A stretch of 64,000 nucleotides of DNA, from the NCBI GenBank assembly GCA_900544395.1, contig UQVC01000006.1, forward strand, positions 1-64,000. Direction: 5' to 3'. Below are positions 42,182 to 50,790 of the stretch, piece after piece. The translations under genes and the position numbers were made by a program. Position 1 is the stretch's first letter; each line of letters starts with the position of its first letter. The notes beneath the pieces were generated by a model. The model had not been told where the DNA came from. It was given only the letters and a program-made list of their open reading frames with translations, and did no database searches. The DNA comes from an uncultured Ruminococcus sp. (GTDB lineage Bacteria; Bacillota; Clostridia; Lachnospirales; Lachnospiraceae).

Positions 42182-45100
42182 ATGAGTGAAACAAAGCAAG
42201 AAGCAAAAGCAAGGAAAAAAGCGTATCGCAAAGCAAGACGAAAAGCGACACGCCCATGGAAAGGGCTGACATTTTTCAGTGGGATCATTTCCATCGTCTT
42301 GATTCCGATCCTGGTATTTTTATCCATGTTTGACAATACCGTGGCAGCATTTGTGGGCGGTTCTTTCTGGAAACTGAAAAATGAAGACAAAAATGCCATG
42401 TATTATGAATCTGATTTCAAAACAACAGAAGAAATGAACGAGTATGGTCTGAAACTTTGTGAAGCAGTAGAAGCAGAGGGAGCAGCGCTTTTGATGAATG
42501 AAAACAATGCGCTTCCGCTGGAAAAAGGTGCAAAAGTGAGCTGCTTTTCCAACTCTTCCGTAAATCTGGTTTACGGAGGAACCGGTTCCGGCAACATTGA
42601 TGCATCTTCTGCAGACACACTGAAAACCGCTCTTGAGAAAAGTGGATTTGAAGTCAATAAAAAACTCTGGAACTTCTACAGTGAAGGTCCGGGAAGCAAA
42701 TATGCAAGAAAGACAGCCGGAATGGTTGCAGAAGAAGGAGAAAAAACAGCCGAAGTTCCATGGAATGTATACACAGATGAAGTGAAAGATTCTGTAGCAT
42801 CTTATGGGGATGCTGCTATCGTGGTACTGTCTCGTATCGGTGGTGAGGGAGCAGATCTGGATTTCAAAGAGACCAATTATCTGACTCTGGATGAAAATGA
42901 GAAAGAAATGCTGACAAATGTAGCAGAGATGAAAAAATCCGGCAATGTAAAGAAAATTGTAGTTTTGATCAACTCTGCCAATACCTTGCAGGTAGATTTC
43001 CTGAAAAATAATGAGTATGATGTAGACGCGTGTATGTGGATTGGTGACGTTGGAATTTCTGGTATCAACGCAGTGGCAGAAATCCTGGCAGGAAACGTGA
43101 CACCGTCCGGAAGTCTGGTTGATACATATCTGTATGATAACTTCTCTGCTCCGGCAATGATGAACTTTGTTCCGACAGAATATGAGGGATATGAAGAAGG
43201 GATCATTCCAGAACACGCAAAAACGTACATGATTTATCAGGAAGGAATTTACGTAGGATATAAATACTATGAGACCCGTTATGAAGATTATGTCATGAAG
43301 TCTGAAAATACCGGAGAATATGCATATCATGATGACGTTGCGTATCCGTTCGGATATGGGATGAGTTATACAGATTTTAAATACAGCGATATGCATGTGA
43401 CATACAACAAAGAAAAAGATGTTTTTGAGATTTCTGTAAAAGTCACAAACACGGGAGATCAGTACTCTGGAAAAGAGACCGTACAGATTTACGCACAGTC
43501 TCCATACACACAGTACGACATTGACAATAAAGTGGAAAAATCTTCCGTAGCGCTGTGCGGATTCGGAAAGACAAATGAGATCGCACCGGGAGCATCCGAG
43601 ACTCTCACGATCACAGTCGACAGAAGAGAACTGGCTTCCTACGATGCATACGGGGCAGGCACATATATTCTGGACGCAGGGGATTACTATCTGACAGCGG
43701 CAACAGATGCGCACAATGCGGTTAACAACATTCTGGCAGCCAAAGGATATACAACAGCCAATACCAATGGACGTATGGATGCAGACGGAAATGCACAGCT
43801 GACTTATAAATATAACAATCCGAAATTTGATGACAAAACTTATGCAGTTTCTGCAAACGGAACAGAGATCAAAAATCAGCTTTCAGACGCAGACATCAAT
43901 CTGTATGAAGGAACAGAAGAAGAGGTTACTTACGTATCCAGAAATAACTGGGAGGGTACACTTCCACAGTCTGTCCTGAAATTAAAACTGACAGAGAAAA
44001 TGATCGAGGATCTTCAGGATATCCAGCATGATCCAAAAGATTATGACGAAGCCGAAATGCCGACTATGAAAGCGAAAAATGGAAAGAAACTGGTGGATAT
44101 GATCGGGCTGGATTATGACGATGAAGCATGGGAAGCATTGCTGGATCAGTTAAGCTTTGATGATATGGTAGCGTTTATAGGAGATTCTTTCCACTGGACC
44201 ATGCCTCTGGAATCTGTTCAGGCACCGGGAACCCGTGATGAAAACGGTCCGCAGGGACTGACTGCATCCCTGATCGCATCGGATAAAACAGAAATGGATG
44301 CGACAGCCTTTACTTCTGAAGACGTAATGGCTGCAACATTTAACCGGGATCTGATGACAGAAATCGGAAAAGTAATCGGAAATAACTGTCTGAAAGCAGG
44401 AGTTTCCATTTTGTATGGACCTGGAAACAATATCCACAGAACTCCATATGGCGGACGTAACTTTGAATACTACAGTGAAGACGGATTCCTTTCCGGAGAG
44501 ATGTCAGCATACGAAGTTGCGGCAATCGAAGAAAAGGGTGTTGGTGTGGTCATGAAACACTTTGCCTTAAATGACAGTGAGCAGGATCGAATCGGTCTTG
44601 GAGTATGGCTCAATGAGCAGGCGGCCAGAGAGATTTATCTGAAAGCATTCCAGGCTCCGGTAGAAAAAGGAAATGCCAATGGTGTGATGATCGCCTACAC
44701 ACGCTGGGGATGTACCTGGTCAGGCGGAAATAAACCACTGGTAACAGGAATCCTCAGAGAAGAATGGGGATGTGACGGACTGATCATTACAGATAACGTC
44801 CTGACGACTTATGTAAATGGTGTGGACGGCGTACTGTCCGGAGTTTCTACCTTTGATGCCATGATGCCGTATGTAACAAAATTACTTCCAAAATATGAGA
44901 AGGATCCGGTGATCGTCAATGCCATGAGAGAAGCGTGTCACAGAAATCTGTATGCCATTGCAAATTCCAGCGGTATGAACGGAATTGGAAAAGATACAGA
45001 AATCAAAGCTACCGGACTTCTGGTGGTCAATGTCGTAAGAACATTGCTGATCGTATTTGGAGCATTGTTTGTACTCTCTCTGGTGATGTGGATCACAAGA

Positions 45101-45187
45101 AAACGCAGATTCAAAAAGAATTATGTGGATACACCATCTGTAGGAACAACGGAAAACACAGTGGATGAGAAAACAAATAAAGCATAA
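42182..45187 (+). CDS. Membrane-anchored GH3 beta-glucosidase, swapped domain order
   Basis: A 1001-residue GH3 enzyme with unusual layout. A basic N-terminus and one membrane helix (about 38-60) come first. Next is the GH3 C-terminal domain (about 90-340), which normally follows the barrel, then a fibronectin-like domain (about 400-500), then the GH3 TIM barrel (about 640-930) with KHFALND and the nucleophile D871 in IITDNV. A second membrane helix lies near the C-terminus, followed by the basic RKRRFKK. Charges suggest both ends inside and the enzyme outside. The ATG at 42182 follows GGGAGGATTTAGTA. Swapped-order GH3 enzymes are known. Its location suggests it cuts beta-glucosides at the cell surface to feed the GPH symporter upstream. 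Confidence 0.88.
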   Translation: MSETKQEAKARKKAYRKARRKATRPWKGLTFFSGIISIVLIPILVFLSMFDNTVAAFVGGSFWKLKNEDKNAMYYESDFKTTEEMNEYGLKLCEAVEAEGAALLMNENNALPLEKGAKVSCFSNSSVNLVYGGTGSGNIDASSADTLKTALEKSGFEVNKKLWNFYSEGPGSKYARKTAGMVAEEGEKTAEVPWNVYTDEVKDSVASYGDAAIVVLSRIGGEGADLDFKETNYLTLDENEKEMLTNVAEMKKSGNVKKIVVLINSANTLQVDFLKNNEYDVDACMWIGDVGISGINAVAEILAGNVTPSGSLVDTYLYDNFSAPAMMNFVPTEYEGYEEGIIPEHAKTYMIYQEGIYVGYKYYETRYEDYVMKSENTGEYAYHDDVAYPFGYGMSYTDFKYSDMHVTYNKEKDVFEISVKVTNTGDQYSGKETVQIYAQSPYTQYDIDNKVEKSSVALCGFGKTNEIAPGASETLTITVDRRELASYDAYGAGTYILDAGDYYLTAATDAHNAVNNILAAKGYTTANTNGRMDADGNAQLTYKYNNPKFDDKTYAVSANGTEIKNQLSDADINLYEGTEEEVTYVSRNNWEGTLPQSVLKLKLTEKMIEDLQDIQHDPKDYDEAEMPTMKAKNGKKLVDMIGLDYDDEAWEALLDQLSFDDMVAFIGDSFHWTMPLESVQAPGTRDENGPQGLTASLIASDKTEMDATAFTSEDVMAATFNRDLMTEIGKVIGNNCLKAGVSILYGPGNNIHRTPYGGRNFEYYSEDGFLSGEMSAYEVAAIEEKGVGVVMKHFALNDSEQDRIGLGVWLNEQAAREIYLKAFQAPVEKGNANGVMIAYTRWGCTWSGGNKPLVTGILREEWGCDGLIITDNVLTTYVNGVDGVLSGVSTFDAMMPYVTKLLPKYEKDPVIVNAMREACHRNLYAIANSSGMNGIGKDTEIKATGLLVVNVVRTLLIVFGALFVLSLVMWITRKRRFKKNYVDTPSVGTTENTVDEKTNKA

Positions 45188-45207
45188 AAGTTCAGAAAAG
45201 ATTACAG

Positions 45208-45251
45208 AAAAATGCTGTATCCCTTGAAAGAGAGGGAGCAGCATTTTTTTT
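45208..45251 (+). terminator. Terminator after the GH3 gene
   Basis: AAAAATGCTG (45208-45217) pairs with CAGCATTTTT (45239-45248), and TCCCT (45220-45224) with AGGGA (45233-45237). A run of eight T follows. It isolates the GH3 unit from the glycerol genes. Confidence 0.9.
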
Positions 45252-45259
45252 CGTTTACA

Positions 45260-45271
45260 TGATAGCTGTCA
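45260..45271. promoter_or_regulatory. Short palindrome upstream of the glpP promoter
   Basis: TGATAGCTGTCA is a 12-base inverted repeat with one G-T pair, located about 32 bases before the -35 of the glpP promoter. It could be an operator, but a single short palindrome can also arise by chance. Confidence 0.2.
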
Positions 45272-45302
45272 CGGTGGAAAAATGAAAAAAATAGACATTC
45301 TG

Positions 45303-45331
45303 TTGCGTTCTGACATCCGGAGTGTTAAAAT
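45303..45331 (+). promoter_or_regulatory. Promoter of glpP-glpK
   Basis: TTGCGT (45303-45308) and TAAAAT (45326-45331) are separated by 17 bases. The start codon of glpP lies about 20 bases after the expected start point, so this transcript has no room for an antitermination leader, in contrast to the next glp operon. Confidence 0.7.
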
Positions 45332-45357
45332 AAGAAAAAAACATACAGAGGTGAGCG

Positions 45358-45936
45358 ATGAATCAGGAGTTTTATGATGCGGTAGAAGCCAATCCGGTCA
45401 TTGCAGCAGTGAAAAATGACAGCGGATTACAGACTGCGACGGCAATGGAAGAAATTCAGGTGATTTTTGTGCTCTATGGGGACATCTGTACGATCCCGGA
45501 GATTGTGGAGAAAATTAAGGATTCCGGGAAAAAGGCGTTGGTGCATATCGATCTGATCGCAGGACTCAGCGCCAAAGAAGTTTCCGTAGAGTTTATCAAA
45601 CGTCAGACAAATGCAGATGGTATTATTACAACGAAACCGGCACTGGTACGCAGAGCAAAAGAACTGGGGCTTTTTACAGTACTGCGCTTCTTTGTAATCG
45701 ATTCTCTGGCGCTGAAAAACATCGAAAATCTGGAGTCACAACATGGGATGTCCCGGCCGGATGTGATAGAAGTACTTCCGGGAGTGATGCCAAAAGTACT
45801 TCAGAAAATCGCAAAGGTAAGCCGGATTCCAATGATCGCAGGCGGTCTGGTAACAGACAGGGAAGATGTGATCCAGGCGCTGTCAGCAGGCGCTATGGCA
45901 GTTTCTGCGACCAATCAGGAAGTATGGACATTATAA
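45358..45936 (+). CDS. glpP: Glycerol-3-phosphate-responsive antiterminator GlpP
   Basis: RNA-binding antiterminator of 192 residues. In Bacillus, GlpP with glycerol-3-phosphate binds the leader of glp mRNAs and prevents termination at a hairpin. The TIM-barrel-like sequence matches the family throughout: HIDLIAGLSAKEVSVEFI, ADGIITTKP and EVLPGVMPKVL, ending in MIAGGLVTD. The start follows AGAGGTGAGCG. It is the first gene of a two-gene unit with glycerol kinase 16 bases downstream. Its probable target is the 22-bp hairpin before the glycerol-3-phosphate dehydrogenase-like operon at 47534-47586. Confidence 0.92.
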   Translation: MNQEFYDAVEANPVIAAVKNDSGLQTATAMEEIQVIFVLYGDICTIPEIVEKIKDSGKKALVHIDLIAGLSAKEVSVEFIKRQTNADGIITTKPALVRRAKELGLFTVLRFFVIDSLALKNIENLESQHGMSRPDVIEVLPGVMPKVLQKIAKVSRIPMIAGGLVTDREDVIQALSAGAMAVSATNQEVWTL

Positions 45937-45952
45937 CGGGAGGTACAAAAGA

Positions 45953-47455
45953 ATGGCAAAATATGTGATGGCACTGGATGCAGGCACAACCAGTAACCGG
46001 TGCATTTTATTCAATGAAAAAGGGGAAATCTGCAGCATGGCACAAAAGGAATTTACCCAGTATTTTCCAAAGCCCGGCTGGGTGGAGCATGATCCGGGGG
46101 AAATCTGGTCTACTCAGCTTGCGGTGGCAAGACAGGCGATGAATGAGATTCATGCTTCGGCGGCAGATATTGCGGCAATCGGGATCACCAATCAAAGAGA
46201 GACGGCGATTGTATGGGATAAGAATACCGGAAAGCCGGTATACAATGCCATTGTATGGCAGTGCAGAAGGACCTCGGAATATTGTGACAGTCTGAAAGAA
46301 AAAGGTCTTACCGAGACATTTCAGAAGAAAACGGGGCTTGTGATCGACGCATATTTTTCCGGAACCAAGGTAAAATGGATCCTGGATCATGTAGAGGGAG
46401 CCAGAGAAAGGGCAAAGCGGGGAGAATTGCTGTTTGGAACCGTGGAGACCTGGCTGATCTGGAAACTGACCAAAGGGGCGGTCCATGTGACCGATTATTC
46501 CAATGCATCCCGAACCATGTTGTTTAATATCAATACGCTGAAATGGGATGATGAAATCTTAAAGGAACTGGACATTCCAAAGTGTATGCTGCCCCAGGCA
46601 AAGCCGTCCAGCGAGATTTATGGAGAAACCGATCCCTCCTTTTTCGGCGGCAGGATCCCCATTGCAGGAGCAGCGGGAGATCAGCAGGCAGCACTGTTTG
46701 GACAGACTTGTTTTGAAAAAGGAGAAGCCAAAAATACATACGGTACGGGATGCTTTCTTTTGATGAATACAGGAGAAACACCGGTCTTTTCGAAAAACGG
46801 ACTGGTTACAACGATCGCATGGGGAATAGATGGTACGGTTCATTATGCATTAGAAGGTTCTGTGTTTGTTGCAGGTGCGGCAATTCAATGGCTCAGAGAT
46901 GAGCTGCGTCTGATCGATTCCGCATCCGATACAGAATATCTGGCGCAGAAGGTAGAAGACAGCAATGGATGTTATGTAGTGCCAGCTTTTACCGGATTGG
47001 GAGCTCCTTACTGGGATCAGTATGCCCGAGGGACCATTGTCGGGCTGACGCGTGGAGTAAATAAAGATCATATTATCCGCGCCACATTGGAATCTCTTGC
47101 ATATCAGGTGAACGATGTGTTAGAGGCAATGGAAGCAGATTCTGGAATTTTACTTTCTGCATTGAAAGTAGATGGTGGAGCCAGTGCCAATAATTTCCTG
47201 ATGCAGACCCAGGCGGATGTGAGTCAGGCGCCGGTGCATCGTCCGAACTGCGTGGAGACCACGGCAATGGGAGCGGCATATCTGGCAGGACTTGCAGTGG
47301 GATACTGGAAAGATAAAGAGGATGTGAAAAAGAACTGGTCCATTGACCGGATCTTCCAGCCGCAGATTGAAAAAGAAACGAGACAAAAGATGCTCAGTGG
47401 ATGGAAAAAAGCAGTTCGATATGCACACGGATGGGCAAAAGAAGAGGAATCGTAA
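45953..47455 (+). CDS. glpK: Glycerol kinase
   Basis: FGGY-family kinase of 500 residues that phosphorylates glycerol to glycerol-3-phosphate with ATP in the cytoplasm. The N-terminal phosphate-binding motif (ALDAGTTSNR), GITNQRETAIVWD, and the ATP-site region YGTGCFLLMNTG and DGGASANNFLMQ are all present, and length is standard. The start follows CGGGAGGTACAAAAGA. It is co-transcribed with glpP and lies before the glycerol-3-phosphate dehydrogenase-like operon. No glycerol facilitator (glpF) is present in the window. Confidence 0.96.
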   Translation: MAKYVMALDAGTTSNRCILFNEKGEICSMAQKEFTQYFPKPGWVEHDPGEIWSTQLAVARQAMNEIHASAADIAAIGITNQRETAIVWDKNTGKPVYNAIVWQCRRTSEYCDSLKEKGLTETFQKKTGLVIDAYFSGTKVKWILDHVEGARERAKRGELLFGTVETWLIWKLTKGAVHVTDYSNASRTMLFNINTLKWDDEILKELDIPKCMLPQAKPSSEIYGETDPSFFGGRIPIAGAAGDQQAALFGQTCFEKGEAKNTYGTGCFLLMNTGETPVFSKNGLVTTIAWGIDGTVHYALEGSVFVAGAAIQWLRDELRLIDSASDTEYLAQKVEDSNGCYVVPAFTGLGAPYWDQYARGTIVGLTRGVNKDHIIRATLESLAYQVNDVLEAMEADSGILLSALKVDGGASANNFLMQTQADVSQAPVHRPNCVETTAMGAAYLAGLAVGYWKDKEDVKKNWSIDRIFQPQIEKETRQKMLSGWKKAVRYAHGWAKEEES

Positions 47456-47473
47456 ATAATTTTGTAAAAATAC

Positions 47474-47503
47474 TTGTCAATCATAAGGCAATAGGTATAT
47501 AGT
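47474..47503 (+). promoter_or_regulatory. Promoter of the glycerol-3-phosphate dehydrogenase-like operon
   Basis: TTGTCA (47474-47479) is followed by TATATA (47496-47501) at 16 bases or TATAGT (47498-47503) at 18 bases. Transcription would begin near 47510 and read straight into the hairpin at 47534-47586. Confidence 0.65.
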
Positions 47504-47533
47504 GGTAATAACAGAATAGAAAAGCCAAAGAGA

Positions 47534-47586
47534 AGAGAGTCTGGCGGATGACGTATCGAAAGATGCGTTGTTTGTCAGGCTCTTTT
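47534..47586 (+). terminator. Leader terminator hairpin, likely GlpP antitermination target
   Basis: The left arm 47536-47557 pairs without a gap or mismatch, counting G-T wobbles, with the right arm 47562-47583 around a GAAA loop, giving a 22-bp stem. The stem base extends with A and T pairs and ends in a short T-run. It lies in the 5' leader, 22 bases before the first gene. This is how GlpP-controlled leaders are built in Bacillus. The T-run is short, so termination strength is uncertain. Confidence 0.75.
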
Positions 47587-47608
47587 ATGTTGTATGGGAG
47601 GATGTCAA

Positions 47609-49051
47609 ATGTATGATGTGATCATAATCGGGGCAGGAGTCAGCGGTTCTGCAATTGCAAGAGAGCTGTCCCGGTATCAGGGAAAATTTTGTGTACTGGA
47701 AAAAGAAGCAGATATCTGCTGTGGAACATCTAAAGCAAACAGTGGGATTGTTCATGCAGGATTTGATGCAAAAGAAGGCTCTTTGATGGCAAAACTAAAT
47801 GTAGAAGGCAACAAAATGATGGAAAAACTTTCAAAAGAGCTGGATTTTCCTTATCAGAACAATGGATCTCTGGTAGTCTGTACCAACGAAGAGGATATGA
47901 AAACACTGGAAGAACTGCTGGAGAGAGGCAAGAACAATCAAGTGGAAGGGCTGCAGATTTTAAAGCGGGAAGCATTGCTAAAGATGGAACCCAATCTTTC
48001 CGATGAAGTGATCGCGGCGTTGTATGCACCGACCGGAGGAATCGTCTGCCCGTTTGGACTCAATATTGCTCTTGCAGAAAATGCCGCGCAAAATGGAGTA
48101 GAGTTTTATCTGGAGCAGGAAGTAAAAAAAATTGAGAGAAGGATTGCAGGTGGATATCGGATCTGCACCCAGGATACGGTGTATGAAACAAAAGTGATCG
48201 TCAATGCAGCCGGTGTGTATGCAGATCGATTTCACAATATGGTCAGTGAAAAGAAAATCCACATCACACCGAGAAAAGGGGAATATGTATTGCTGGATAA
48301 AACTGCAGGGGGGCATGTCAGTCATACCGTGTTTACCGTACCGGGGAAATTCGGAAAAGGAGTCCTTGTGACACCGACTGTCCATGGAAATCTTCTGGTG
48401 GGTCCTACGGCAGTGGATATCGAAGACAAAGAGGGAACGGATACGACCATGCAGGGAATCGAAGAAATCAGAAGAAAAGCAGCGCGCAGTGTGAAAGATA
48501 TTCCGTTTCGGCAGGTAATCACCGGATTTGCAGGGCTTCGTGCACATGAAGACGGACACGAATTTCTGATCCGGGAAGTGGAGGATGCCCCCGGATTTAT
48601 TGACTGTGCAGGGATTGAATCTCCGGGGCTGACCAGCGCTCCGGCAATTGGAAAAATGGCGGCAGAACTGGTCAGAGAGGAATTAGGTTTACAGGAGAAA
48701 GCGGATTTTTGCAGTACCCGGAAAGGAATCTTAAATCCAGCAGATCTGACCATGGAAGAGCGCAGGGAACTGATCCGCAGACAGCCCGCATATGGAAATA
48801 TCATCTGCCGGTGTGAAATGATTTCGGAAGGAGAGATTTTGGATGCCATCCACAGACCTCTGGGAGCAACGACCATGGATGGGGTGAAACGGAGAACAAG
48901 AGCAGGAATGGGCAGATGCCAGTCTGGATTTTGCAGTCCGAAAACGATGGAGATCCTGGAGCGGGAATTGAAAATCAGACAGGAGAAAATTACAAAGAAC
49001 GGAGCAGGATCCGAGATGATCCTGGGGAGGAATCAAGATGGAGAAATATGA
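47609..49051 (+). CDS. FAD-dependent glycerol-3-phosphate dehydrogenase-like protein with BFD domain
   Basis: FAD oxidoreductase of the DadA/GlpA group, 480 residues from the ATG at 47609 (after TGGGAGGATGTCA). The FAD-binding motif GAGVSGSAIAREL is at the start. The C-terminus has a BFD-like [2Fe-2S] domain with cysteines in ICRCEM and CQSGFC. It resembles GlpA of anaerobic glycerol-3-phosphate dehydrogenase, which oxidises glycerol-3-phosphate to dihydroxyacetone phosphate. It overlaps the next FAD protein gene by 14 bases, and a DUF1667 gene follows, the trio common in Clostridia. Being behind glpP-glpK and a GlpP-type leader hairpin supports this role. Related enzymes act on other 2-hydroxy acids, so some doubt remains. 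Confidence 0.85.
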   Translation: MYDVIIIGAGVSGSAIARELSRYQGKFCVLEKEADICCGTSKANSGIVHAGFDAKEGSLMAKLNVEGNKMMEKLSKELDFPYQNNGSLVVCTNEEDMKTLEELLERGKNNQVEGLQILKREALLKMEPNLSDEVIAALYAPTGGIVCPFGLNIALAENAAQNGVEFYLEQEVKKIERRIAGGYRICTQDTVYETKVIVNAAGVYADRFHNMVSEKKIHITPRKGEYVLLDKTAGGHVSHTVFTVPGKFGKGVLVTPTVHGNLLVGPTAVDIEDKEGTDTTMQGIEEIRRKAARSVKDIPFRQVITGFAGLRAHEDGHEFLIREVEDAPGFIDCAGIESPGLTSAPAIGKMAAELVREELGLQEKADFCSTRKGILNPADLTMEERRELIRRQPAYGNIICRCEMISEGEILDAIHRPLGATTMDGVKRRTRAGMGRCQSGFCSPKTMEILERELKIRQEKITKNGAGSEMILGRNQDGEI

Positions 49052-50312
49052 GATCGTGATCATTGGAGGCGGTCCTGCCGGATTGGCAGCGGCAGCAGAG
49101 GCAAAGCGTGCAGGTGCAGAAAAGATCCTGATCCTGGAGAGGGATGACCGACTGGGAGGGATTTTAAATCAGTGTATCCACAATGGATTTGGACTGCACA
49201 CGTTCAAGGAAGAACTGACAGGTCCGGAATATGCAGCGCGTTTTATCGAACAGGTGAAACAACTTTCCATGGAATATCGGCTGCATACGATGGTGATGGA
49301 TATTACAAAAGAGCGGGTGATCACTGCAATGAGCAGCGAGCGGGGCATCTATCAGATCCAAGCGGAGGCGGTGATCCTGGCTATGGGATGCCGGGAGCGT
49401 CCGAGGGGCGCACTGAATATTCCGGGATACCGTCCGGCCGGGATTTACACGGCGGGAACCGCTCAGCGTCTGGTCAATATGGAAGGATATCTTCCGGGAA
49501 AAGAAGTGGTGATCTTAGGATCCGGAGATATCGGGCTGATCATGGCAAGAAGAATGACGCTGGAAGGAGCCCATGTCAATGTGGTTGCAGAACTGATGCC
49601 ATACTCCGGCGGACTGAAGCGAAATATCGTGCAATGTCTGGATGATTATGGGATTCCCCTGAAATTGAGCCATACGGTGGTGAAGATTCACGGAAAGAAA
49701 CGGGTAGAAGGAGTGACATTAGCTCAGGTGGATGCACAGGCAAAACCAATTCCGGGAACGGAGGAATTCTATCCCTGTGACACCCTGCTGTTATCCGTGG
49801 GATTACTGCCGGAAAACGAACTGTCCAGGCAGGCGGAAGTTCCATTAAGTCCGGTGACCAACGGTCCGATAGTGGATGAGAATCTGGAGACAGAAGTCCC
49901 CGGGATTTTTGCCTGCGGAAATGTACTGCATGTGCATGATCTGGTGGATTTTGTATCCGAAGAGGCAGCGCAGGCAGGAAGAGCGGCAGCAGAATACGTG
50001 CAGGAAACACAAAAACTTCAGAAGGAAGAAATCCAGAGAGAATGTGTGCCTGTCCAGACAGCAGGAGGCGTGCGGTATGCAGTGCCGTCCAGGCTTCATA
50101 AAAAGCAGCATCAGGCACAGAAGATACGGTTTCGGGTAAGCCAAGTATTTGGAGCCTGTAAAATACAAGTATATCTCAATGAAGAACTGGTACTGGAGAA
50201 AAAGAAACGGTCAGCAGCGCCCGGTGAGATGGAACAGATCCTGATCCCGGAGAAGGTATTGGAAGCTGCCGGAGAAATTAGGAGTATCCGACTGCAGATG
50301 GAGGAAGTGTAA
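49038..50312 (+). CDS. NAD(P)/FAD-dependent oxidoreductase, second subunit of the glycerol-3-phosphate dehydrogenase-like set
   Basis: A 424-residue pyridine-nucleotide-disulfide oxidoreductase family protein. It has an FAD motif GGGPAGLAAAAEAKRAG at the N-terminus and a second nucleotide-binding site GSGDIGLIMARRM near residue 158, so it can carry electrons between FAD and NAD(P)H. The segment GGILNQCIHNGFGL is typical of this subgroup. It overlaps the upstream dehydrogenase gene by 14 bases and ends 2 bases before the DUF1667 gene. It probably takes electrons from the GlpA-like subunit. This differs from the Bacillus single-subunit GlpD and from E. coli GlpB. Confidence 0.85.
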   Translation: MEKYEIVIIGGGPAGLAAAAEAKRAGAEKILILERDDRLGGILNQCIHNGFGLHTFKEELTGPEYAARFIEQVKQLSMEYRLHTMVMDITKERVITAMSSERGIYQIQAEAVILAMGCRERPRGALNIPGYRPAGIYTAGTAQRLVNMEGYLPGKEVVILGSGDIGLIMARRMTLEGAHVNVVAELMPYSGGLKRNIVQCLDDYGIPLKLSHTVVKIHGKKRVEGVTLAQVDAQAKPIPGTEEFYPCDTLLLSVGLLPENELSRQAEVPLSPVTNGPIVDENLETEVPGIFACGNVLHVHDLVDFVSEEAAQAGRAAAEYVQETQKLQKEEIQRECVPVQTAGGVRYAVPSRLHKKQHQAQKIRFRVSQVFGACKIQVYLNEELVLEKKKRSAAPGEMEQILIPEKVLEAAGEIRSIRLQMEEV

Positions 50313-50314
50313 AA

Positions 50315-50680
50315 ATGGAAAAGAGAGAACTGACATGTATCTGCTGTCCTTTGGGCTGTCAGATTACAGCAACCATACAAAATGGAGACGTGGATGAGGT
50401 TTCGGGAAATACCTGCCCAAGAGGTGCAGCCTATGCCCGGACAGAGCTTCTGCATCCGATGCGGATCGTGACAACAACAGTACCGGTGATTGGAGGTACG
50501 CCCTGCCGTGTTTCTGTAAAAACAAGGCAGGAGATCCCGAAAGATAAGATCATGGATTGTATCCGGCAGCTTCGCAAAGTGCAGGCACAAGCACCGGTAG
50601 AGATCGGGGATGTTCTTCTGAAAAATGTGGCGGGAACAGGGATAGATATTGTGGCAACTGCACAAGTTGTAAAAAAATAG
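50315..50680 (+). CDS. DUF1667 protein, likely iron-sulfur accessory subunit
   Basis: Small 121-residue protein of the DUF1667 family. The N-terminus is cysteine-rich, with CICCPLGC near residues 7-14 and a further CPRGAAYA near residue 33, suggesting an iron-sulfur or other metal centre. Its exact function is not established. In many Clostridia it follows the two FAD proteins as here, separated by only 2 bases, so it is probably the third part of the electron-transfer complex for glycerol-3-phosphate oxidation. A terminator closes the operon. Confidence 0.85.
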   Translation: MEKRELTCICCPLGCQITATIQNGDVDEVSGNTCPRGAAYARTELLHPMRIVTTTVPVIGGTPCRVSVKTRQEIPKDKIMDCIRQLRKVQAQAPVEIGDVLLKNVAGTGIDIVATAQVVKK

Positions 50681-50700
50681 AAGTAGATCTGACAAACTAT

Positions 50701-50732
50701 GGGGCAGGGTGGATTTCCATCTCGCCCCTTTT
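50701..50732 (+). terminator. Terminator after the DUF1667 gene
   Basis: GGGGCAGGGTGG (50701-50712) pairs with CCATCTCGCCCC (50717-50728) around an ATTT loop, with one mismatch and two wobbles. Four T follow. The T-run also forms part of the next promoter region. Confidence 0.85.
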
Positions 50733-50757
50733 AAACTTTCAAAGATAATGGTATAAT
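50729..50757 (+). promoter_or_regulatory. Promoter of the M16C peptidase gene
   Basis: A perfect TATAAT (50752-50757) lies about 34 bases before the start codon. A weak -35, TTTTAA (50729-50734), is 17 bases upstream, right after the terminator of the previous operon. Confidence 0.6.
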
Positions 50758-50790
50758 GCCTGTATATCAAATACAGAGGAGCGAATAAAA

